This document shows, piece by piece, positions 57,176 to 64,000 of a stretch of DNA of 64,000 bases. The DNA is from CAVXSP01 sp963724645 (GTDB lineage Bacteria > Acidobacteriota > Vicinamibacteria > Vicinamibacterales > SCN-69-37). The notes under the pieces were generated by a model. The model saw nothing but the letters and a program-made list of their open reading frames with translations. It was not told where the DNA came from and did not search any database. The position numbers and the translations under genes were made by a program. Each line of letters begins with the position of its first letter. Within the stretch, counting starts at the first letter, position 1. The DNA lies in NCBI GenBank assembly GCA_963724645.1, contig CAVRVJ010000002.1, positions 372,001-436,000 on the forward strand, given 5' to 3'.

Positions 57176-59879
57176 ATGAAACAGCTCCTGGTGGTGTCGG
57201 CATTCATCGTCCTCGGTGCGCTCGGAGCTGCCGCCGAGGACCTGACCGGTAAGTGGTCCGGAGCCTTCAGCGGCATCGGTCCCGATGGCAATCAAGCGAC
57301 GGAAAGCCTGTACTTCGATCTTGTCCAGCAAGGTACGAATCTCACCGGAACCGCCGGGCCGTCTGTCGAGCGGCAGTGGCAGATTAAGAACGGAAAAATT
57401 GACGGCGACAAGACCGTGTTTGACGTTCAGGGCGGTGGCGATATGCAGAACGCTCCCGTTCTGCATTTTTCGCTCGCCTTCGCTGACGGTCACTTGAAGG
57501 GCGACGTCCAGGTGCAGCACGGCGAGATGAAGCTTTCAGGGAAAGTTGACGTCGCGCGCGTGAATTTGATTCCGAATGGGCGACGGTCCCCGTCGAGCCG
57601 AGGGCGAGGCCCCTTCGAGTTCGCTCTCTATTCTCGGCCGCGCGTGCGCACGCGACCACACGTCCCCGGGGAGGTTCTAGGTCAGTGTCACCACCGACAC
57701 TCGATCGTCCCACCGCCGTCGGCTTGGAAGTTTCGTTTGAGTGTGGAGGCTTCCACCCTCACGTCGCAATTAGGTAAACAGCGGCTGCTGTCGATCAAGA
57801 GCGTTCTCGACGGCAGTAAGAGACTCTACAGTGGCGTTTCGATCAAAGACGGTCAGGGCACGGCCTGGGACGGAAAGATTACTCCGGCAAATCTCAAATC
57901 GACCCTCGGGCAAACCCTCCGCCTCACCGCGCTCGATTGCTTCGAGGAAGGGAGCCAGACCTTCTGCGCGGCAGCCTGGGTGGAGAATCCAACCTCAATT
58001 CAATGGAACTGGGGAGTCGACCTCACCGCCAACGATCTTGATAAGAGGCTCGAAAAGGACAATGGAAAACTGATCAGCATTCGCGCATACAACACCACGT
58101 TGGCGGGGCAGCTCAACCCAGCCGCGATTCGCTACTGCGCGATCTGGGTGAAGGACGATGGCGTGGAATGGGGTTGGATTCCCGACGCGGTGGCTGATTC
58201 CATCGACGACACGCTGGACCTGAACGTCGGCCGGCTGATTTCCGTCGACAACCTCGACAACACCAGCTGGCTTGGCGACAACGAACATTTCTGCGCGGTC
58301 TGGTACAAGAACGTCACCGGCCAGGTCTGGTTCTGGAATATCGGGCTGAGCAAGACGGCACTGCCCAAAGAGCCCCCAAAGTTCTGCTCCTGGGGCCTCG
58401 ATGTGAGTCATTGCACCAAGGATCGCTTCGTCAGTCTGATAGAGCAATTCCCCAAGCCGGCCGATCCGAATCTTGCCAGCCTCATGACGATGGGCGGCAG
58501 CGCCATCGCGACGTTTCGGGCTGATCTCTGGCAGGACATCCAGTGGGCGCTCCAGGAACAGAGTCTCGCCGTCGAGATGGTGACCTTGGAAAGTGCCTTC
58601 ATCTTCGCGGCGGCGGAAGGGGGCTGGAGTTGGTGGTCCGGGAATTTCACCAATCCGGCGGGCCAGTCCCTTATGGGCCTGCCGCTCATCCTCAACCCGT
58701 CCGAGAGCAAGAACGCATCGTCGCCCTGGTCTGTCTCGAATGCGCCGAAGTTTGGAATCTTTCCGCTCAAGGCCGTGGCCGCGTCCGGCAAGCACCAGTA
58801 TCTCCTGTCGCAAGCGCCGATCACCCAGACGGGGTTTTCGACGCCGGCGCTGCTGCCGGTGACCTGGCCGGTGTTCCTGGGAATTCAAGCTCCGGTCGAA
58901 ATCGTCAAGCTCACCAACGGAAAACTCTGGGGCACCGTCGCGGCCCAGATCATCAACGGAACCGGCACGAGCCTCGACGTGACGAACGCTTCGGTAAAAC
59001 TGAAGGACCAGAACAACGTGACGGTTCACAAGGCGAATCTCACGACCAAGATGCGTATCGATCTTGACGTGTTGGGGAAGGCGGTCGATCCTCCGCTCAG
59101 CGGCCTGGTCACGAACAGCGACGCGCCCCTGCCGAAGTTCTATGACGGATTCGAAGTGCCGCGCGCGTTCGAGAAGGGAATGGTGAAGATCCAGGCGAAC
59201 GTGAAATTCAAGAGCGGCGAACTCGATTGTTACGGCGACGCCCGCTCCTTACCGGTGACGCTCGCGCCTGTCACGGTGATGAGTCAACTGCCCTACGGCG
59301 TGCCGGTGATCGACGGGGTGCAGAATCCGGCATTCCGCTGGCATTGGGGCAGCGGCATCGGCGGGACAAGTTTCAACGTGCATTCCTATCCCGAGCATCG
59401 CTATTCGTACGACATCGGGATCTTCGACGCGGGCAATCAGACGTTCAAGGACGCGGCGAAGCTGGATCAGAACGACAACTACTACGACTGGGGCCAGGAC
59501 ATTCTGGCGATGAGCGACGGGTACCGTGATTTTTGTCGACGATCATTTCGAGGACAACTTCGGCAACGTCGCGAATCCGAATTCGACAGGCGCCAACATG
59601 GTGGTGATCCAGAACCAGACGTTGAACTGCTATCACATTTACGTGCACCTTCAGCAGAACTCGATCGTGGTCGGTGTCGGGGATCTGATCAACCCCGGCG
59701 ACAAACTCGGGCTGCTGGGAAATTCCGGCAGCAGCACCGAACCGCACCTGCACCTGGGAATCAGCCGGCGCGACAGTGAAGGATTCCTTCGCTCCTTACC
59801 GATGACGTTTCAAAAGATCAAGAATGGCGCGAACCAAACGGTAACGGGCGTGCCGGTGGATGGGGAATTCTACAGCTGA
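57176..59879 (+). CDS. Secreted M23 (LytM) peptidase with N-terminal repeats, one frameshift
   Basis: About 900 residues. Signal peptide (KQLLVVSAFIVLGALGAAAE), a lipocalin-like first domain (DLTGKWSGAFSGIGPDGNQA), then at least three ~60-residue repeats with FCAAAWVEN, YCAIWVKDD and FCAVWYKNV, like the propeller repeats of polyglycine-hydrolase-type proteins. The C-terminus is an M23-like domain: HRYSYDIGIFD, YHIYVHLQQN, and EPHLHLGISR (HxH). A shift near 59520 cuts the peptidase domain in two. Predicted peptidoglycan or glycyl-bond hydrolase; repeat assignment is tentative. Confidence 0.72.
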
Positions 59880-59927
59880 CCTCCTCGGGCTCCGCCGCCA
59901 GGCCGTCATAGCGGGATGCCCGCGCCT

Positions 59928-60461
59928 TTAATCGCTCCGCAGCACCACGTTCGGATCGAGGCGGGACGCCCGTCGCGCCGGCAGCCAGCAGGCGGCGAGT
60001 GCGACGGCAAGCATCGTGACGATGACCACGACCATCGTGGCGGGGTCGCCAGGACCGACGCCGAACAGCAGCGTCGCCATGAGCCGGCTGACCGCCAGCG
60101 CGCCGGCGACGCCGATGGCCATGCCCAGCATGGCCGCGCGGAGGCCCTGTTTCATGATCATGGCGACGACACCGGCGCGGCCGGCGCCGAGCGCCATGCG
60201 GATCCCGATCTCCCGGCGGCGCTCGGCGACCAGGTACGACAGCACGCCGTACGTGCCGACGGCGGCCAGCAGCAGCGCGAGGCCCGCGAAACTGCCGAGC
60301 AACTGCGCGAGCAGGCGCGGACGCTGAATCGACTCCGCGAAGACCGCGTCCATGTCGCGGAGCCGCACGACGGGCACCGACGGATCCTCGTCGCGCACGG
60401 CGGACTGAATGGATGACGCGAGCGACGCGGCCGGCCGCGTGGTCCTTAGCGCGACATGCAT
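59928..60461 (-). pseudogene. ADOP permease C-terminal fragment
   Basis: 177 codons corresponding only to the final FtsX block of a duplicated permease: SFAGLALLLAAVGTYGVLSY, RRREIGIRMALGAGRAGVVA and WLPARRASRLDPNVVLRSD. The other roughly 600 residues are missing upstream, where unrelated sequence begins. It may be the remnant of a fourth ADOP gene. Confidence 0.8.
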
Positions 60462-60507
60462 GGACGCACCATGGACAGATGGTATCGCGTCCTCGGTCCG
60501 CTGGTGA

Positions 60508-61353
60508 TCAGTGGCCGATTGGGATGACTTCTATGCGGTGATCGGACGCCTTACATAACAGGGGTCCGCTGCCATAGCCCAGGCGGTACTCGCCGTTGAA
60601 GGTCGCCACGATCTTGCCGTTCTCGATTGTTCCCATGGCGGTTCCGAAATAACCCATGTCCCCGACTCCCGGGATCCGCTCGATCATGGCGTATTCCGCG
60701 TTGAGATCATCGGTGATGTCGAAACGCACGGTGTTTCCGTCACGTTTCCCAGTGAATCCGTCGTCGTTTGCCCACCCAACCATGATGTCCGGGCTATTCA
60801 CTACCCACACGACGAGGTCGCCACCAGGCTTCTCGAAGAACTGCGCGGGGTACGTCCTCTTCTTGGCTACGTCGGGGAGCGCCGTACAGGATGGCGAGGC
60901 CGTGATCACCAGTGTGTGAGTTGCCACCGGCGGCGGCGTGTTCGTTCCATCTCCAACCATCGGCATTGTGTTCGTGCCGCTGGTTTGGTCGCTGGTGACT
61001 GTCAGAGTGCCGCTGTATGTTTGAGCTGCAGTCGGCGAGAATCGCATTGTTACCTGCTGGGAACCGCCAGCGGCAATTGTTCCACTCACCCAACTCGACA
61101 CGCTGACACTGCTCATCCCGCCAGAAATCGTCATACCAGTAATTGTCAAAGTGGCGTTGCCAGTGTTCGAGATCGTGAGAGTTAATGACCTGCTGCCGCC
61201 AACTTGAACCAAGCCGAAGGAGAGACTTCCGCTCAAGCCGATGATGCGTGTCGAGCCAGTCTGTGGTGGCGTCGGCGACGTCGGCGTGTTGCTATTGTCT
61301 GCACAGGCTGCGAGAAGTACACAGAGAATCACGCCAGGGAGTCTCGTTCTCAT
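60508..61353 (-). CDS. Lipoprotein with HYDIN/ASH-like domain
   Basis: 281 residues. Lipoprotein signal with LLAAC lipobox (about residues 12-16), a TSPTPPQTG linker, then an immunoglobulin-like ASH domain (SGSLSFGLVQVGGSRSLTLT and ISNTGNATLTITG...GTLTVTSDQTSGT). The last 150 residues are unrecognised and contain two cysteines (CTALPD, LLCKASD) that may pair. ATG at 61353 has GGGGAG upstream. Surface-exposed; role unknown. Confidence 0.75.
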   Translation of the reverse strand: MRTRLPGVILCVLLAACADNSNTPTSPTPPQTGSTRIIGLSGSLSFGLVQVGGSRSLTLTISNTGNATLTITGMTISGGMSSVSVSSWVSGTIAAGGSQQVTMRFSPTAAQTYSGTLTVTSDQTSGTNTMPMVGDGTNTPPPVATHTLVITASPSCTALPDVAKKRTYPAQFFEKPGGDLVVWVVNSPDIMVGWANDDGFTGKRDGNTVRFDITDDLNAEYAMIERIPGVGDMGYFGTAMGTIENGKIVATFNGEYRLGYGSGPLLCKASDHRIEVIPIGH

Positions 61354-61673
61354 TTCGTCGTCTCCCCTCTGGAGTCCGCTGAATGGCCGGAACTTCATCC
61401 ATCGTTGCTGGGTGGGGCGCGGCGTGGTGCCCAACCGGTTCACGCATGCAATTGCCGAGCCTTGCGACGAAACGTGGCCGGCCGGGAATTGACGACTCCG
61501 ATTGGTCACATCGTCGCGAGATTTCCAGGAGTGTGGGGAATTTGCCCGCGCCTGACGCCACGACGCGTCGCGCCCGCGCGTGAAGCGCTTCGAGGAGCCG
61601 CGGTCCCTTTGGGGAAACAAGAGGAAGGTTCGTCGGCCGCCGTCGTCAGACTCTGTCTGGCATCACCGACGCA
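61354..61673. other. Intergenic region with no visible gene
   Basis: 320 bases between the lipoprotein start and the end of the barrel protein. No reading frame with family resemblance, tRNA or notable inverted repeat was seen. It should contain the lipoprotein promoter. Confidence 0.5.
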
Positions 61674-62462
61674 TCAGCGTCCTTTCGAGAACACCGACAC
61701 GCCAGCAGCAATCCAGCCGGCTCCCGCCTCGGACATCACCGACCGCCCTACTGCGCCGAACAGGGAGACGCTGGGTGTCATAGCCGTGGTGACGCCAATG
61801 CCGAAATCGGTGCGATGCCGGCCGGCCGAAACGAGCGACGGATCGCCGTCAGTCGAGTAGGTGTGGCCGATGGTTCCAGTGACGGTAAACCTGCGGGAGG
61901 CCGAGATTTCGAGGGCGCCAGATTCAAACAGGGCTCCGCGCGAGAAATAGCCGGCCGACCCGTACACGCGCATTCCTCCGTGACGCACCTCGAGGCTGAT
62001 CGGCGTCCCGACGCTGACCTGCTGCGAGCCGTCGAGCTCCGAGCGAGATATCTCTACCACCGGCGTAATCGCGATGCCGAGTCGATCGGCCGCGCGCGAC
62101 GCGTCGCGGAGCAGCAATTTCGCGTAGACGAACACCTGATCGGCCGAGTTCGTCGTGTCCGATCCCTGAGCGACATGCGAGACCAACACGCTGATTCCCG
62201 CCTGGCTACGAGGTGTCGTGCCGATCGCCATGTCCAGGACCGGAAAGGCGACCGTCCCGCCGGCCCGTCCGACCGACATCGCCGCCCAGACGGCGCTTCG
62301 CCCCACGACGGAGGCGTCGTCGAGCCACGAGCCGAGGTACACCGTGTGTGAGTCCGGCGTCGCGGGCGAGCCCGTGACTTGCGCCGAAGCGGCCGCCGCG
62401 CCGACCGCCGACAGCCATCCGGCCAGGAGGACCGCGCGCAGGCCAGCCGGCTGCGCCGTCAC
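61674..62462 (-). CDS. Secreted outer-membrane-type beta protein
   Basis: 262 residues with a signal peptide (LRAVLLAGWLSAVGAAAASA). The body is beta-strand rich with alternating polar/apolar runs (GMRVYGSAGYFSRGALFESG, HRTDFGIGVTTAMTPSVSLF) ending AGVSVFSKG. Probably a small outer-membrane barrel; no family recognised. It starts one base after the upstream gene ends, so the two form an operon. Confidence 0.65.
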   Translation of the reverse strand: MTAQPAGLRAVLLAGWLSAVGAAAASAQVTGSPATPDSHTVYLGSWLDDASVVGRSAVWAAMSVGRAGGTVAFPVLDMAIGTTPRSQAGISVLVSHVAQGSDTTNSADQVFVYAKLLLRDASRAADRLGIAITPVVEISRSELDGSQQVSVGTPISLEVRHGGMRVYGSAGYFSRGALFESGALEISASRRFTVTGTIGHTYSTDGDPSLVSAGRHRTDFGIGVTTAMTPSVSLFGAVGRSVMSEAGAGWIAAGVSVFSKGR

Positions 62463-62463
62463 G

Positions 62464-63111
62464 TTATCGTTCCCTCAAGTCGTCCCGCGCCTCGAGCTCG
62501 GCCCGGCGCACGACTATCTCGACATCGGCCGCTGGCTTCAGTTGCTGAATGGCCTGCCCGAGTGACACCGGCTGCGGACCGGTCATCCTGGCCTTCAATT
62601 GGTCAAACGGAATGCCGAGGTTGCGCGAGACGTGAACCGCCGCGACGAACTGGCCGAAATTTCTGAAGCCGGCCGCCGCGTTCGCCACGGTCGTGCCCGG
62701 CGGTAGTAGTGGACTGATTTTCGCGGCGAACTCCGGATGTCGGGTGAGCACCTCCGGCCCGCTCAGCGCGGGCTTGACGGCGGTCGTCCCCGCCTTCGGC
62801 CTGGTCGACGTCGAGCTCGGCTTCACCGAGTGCGCAGTTGCCGCTGCGGCTGGTGCGTGGCCGGTGTGAATTGTCGCGGGCTTCGTCGCGTGCGTGACCG
62901 GCGCGGCGTGGACGGGTGCGGGTTTTGGGGTATGGGTCGCCGGGGCCGGATGAACGGCCGCTGGTTTCGGCGCCTGCGCCGCGACCGGCGGATGCGGTGT
63001 GGGCGCTTTGTCGGGGCCATGGCCGCGCCCCTGAGCCACGGCCGCCACCGGGCTGGTGGTCAGAGCCGTGATCGCCAGCGCGGCAGTCCCCAGAGCAAGA
63101 GTGACTCGCAT
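62464..63111 (-). CDS. Secreted protein with HxPxPA repeat linker
   Basis: 215 residues: signal peptide (ALGTAALAITALTTSPVAAV), a low-complexity region (about 30-90) of proline/alanine/histidine units such as PAPATHTPKPAPVHAAPVTH, and a helical C-terminal domain (FRNFGQFVAAVHVSRNLGIP, FDQLKARMTGPQPVSLGQAI) seen in other acidobacterial secreted proteins of unknown function. Possibly metal-binding through histidines; this is speculation. Confidence 0.65.
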   Translation of the reverse strand: MRVTLALGTAALAITALTTSPVAAVAQGRGHGPDKAPTPHPPVAAQAPKPAAVHPAPATHTPKPAPVHAAPVTHATKPATIHTGHAPAAAATAHSVKPSSTSTRPKAGTTAVKPALSGPEVLTRHPEFAAKISPLLPPGTTVANAAAGFRNFGQFVAAVHVSRNLGIPFDQLKARMTGPQPVSLGQAIQQLKPAADVEIVVRRAELEARDDLRER

Positions 63112-63224
63112 GCAGGCCTCCTGCTCGTTCGGACGTACGGCAAAGGAGGCAGGTCGTCAGGCACAAACCTGAAAGGCGGCCGGAAATCCAACGACTGCGG
63201 GCGGGGGAAACGGCCGAGGTCCGC

Positions 63225-64000
63225 CTATTCGCGTCCGCGGCCGGCAGGCGCAGGCGCATCGGGCCGGTAGGGGTCGCTGAGCAGGCCGTTCGTGTCGTAC
63301 ACGACTTTGCCGTCCCGGAGCGTGGCTTCGCACGCGAGCCGCTGGGTGCCCTCGACCCGCAGGCCCAGCTGATCCAGGAACCCGAACTTTCCATTATCGA
63401 GGCGCAGCACCGCGACGTCGGCCGGCGCGCCGACGGAAAGATGCCCGACCTGGTCGAGATGGATTTCCCGGGCGGGATTCGACGTCGATTGGAGGATCAC
63501 GTCGTCGAGCGTCTCCCCCATCAACAGAAACTTGCTCATCACGTCGAGCATGCTCTTCATGCCGGCGTTCATGCTGCTCGCGTGGAGGTCGGTCGAAATC
63601 GAATCGGGGGTGAAGCCCGCCTTCATCATCGGGATGGCGGCCGACCAGCTGAAAGCTTCCGCCGCCATGGCCGACGTCGAGAATCACGCCCTTCTTGCGG
63701 CCGTCGATGAACGCCTGGCTCGGGCCCTTGGTGTCCGGATCCTGCTCGCCCCGGACGCCGCCGTACATGTGCGTGAAGATGTCGCCGGGCCGGAAGTACT
63801 TGGTGAAGAGCTCGCCGATCGTCCGGTTGTTGCGAACATTGCCGCCGAAATCGACCATCACCGGGATGCCCGCCATCTTGCCGACCGCCTCTGCTTTTTC
63901 ATACGGCCCCCAGCCGGGTCCACTGTAGTGCGCGCTCTTGATTCCGACGATGACGCCCTTGTACTTCATCGCCATCTCCGCGGTCGGCTGCACTTCCATG
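63225..64000 (-). CDS. Amidohydrolase family protein, partial (N-terminus beyond window), one frameshift
   Basis: At least 258 residues of a metal-dependent amidohydrolase resembling the deacetylase/dihydroorotase-like group. VGIKSAHYSGPGWGPYEKAE contains the lysine that is carbamylated in this class, then GIPVMVDFGGN, DIFTHMYGGVRG, VILDVGHGGGSF and FTPDSISTDLHASSMN supply further metal ligands (H, H, D). The end VGHLSVGAPADVAVLRLDNG is the usual composite-strand return. A shift near 63665 interrupts it. The start lies past base 64000. Confidence 0.84.

Noticed and set aside
62820..63010. Short repeats that could suggest a CRISPR array
   Set aside because: They encode in-frame Pro-Ala-His repeats of a secreted protein; unit length and sequence vary and there are no spacers. 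No CRISPR array or cas gene was seen in the window.

Overview
The window looks like chromosomal DNA of a high-GC, Gram-negative soil-type bacterium, most probably an acidobacterium of the Vicinamibacteria type. The evidence is gene content: three large duplicated-permease ABC proteins (ADOP/MacB-FtsX type) with PadR regulators, a carboxypeptidase-like-domain TonB receptor beside a divergent winged-helix regulator, a helix-turn-helix/beta-propeller fusion, a VWFA-related secreted protein, PilZ and sigma-54 activator genes, and a PEP-CTERM protein. Taxonomy is an inference from family content only.

Layout. 0.1-6.4 kb: DUF2934 protein, PIG-L deacetylase, secreted lipocalin-like protein, HTH-propeller regulator, membrane hydrolase, methyltransferase. 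6.4-15.6 kb: a tetR-MFP-RND-OMF efflux operon lying between two direct copies of a flavin monooxygenase/VOC gene pair; the left monooxygenase is a wreck. 15.6-35.1 kb: an accessory stretch bounded by a 3' half and a 5' half of a tRNA-Arg gene. It holds an orphan HicB, two MITE-like elements, a TonB receptor with its regulator, a PEP-CTERM gene, an IS110-family element sitting exactly between vapB and vapC, three more PIN-type toxin-antitoxin modules, PilZ proteins, three sigma-54 activators (one degenerate) and a 31-residue membrane peptide. 35.2-46.8 kb: REC-GGDEF protein, polysaccharide deacetylase, outer-membrane barrel, a ROK kinase-glcDEF operon (minus strand), VWFA protein, DUF2127 membrane protein, barrel protein, tRNA-His. 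46.9-64 kb: ADOP permeases with PadR regulators (one pair decayed), mazEF, a secreted M23 peptidase, lipoprotein and envelope genes, and an amidohydrolase cut by the window end.

The most unusual signals are two. First, a sigma-54 promoter module (tandem palindromes, IHF-like site, -24/-12 box) occurs twice with the same 90-91 bp geometry: once before an activator gene and once before a 31-residue membrane peptide whose start codon lies in a perfect hairpin. Second, the IS110-family element has 25-bp terminal inverted repeats and a left end with a strong bulged hairpin; the same hairpin is preserved in a 216-bp non-autonomous derivative, making it a candidate guide (bridge-type) RNA region.

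Caution: about twenty otherwise well-conserved genes are broken by one or more single-base shifts, often next to G/C runs. Most are probably assembly errors, so they are annotated as whole genes with the shift noted; clear internal deletions are called pseudogenes.
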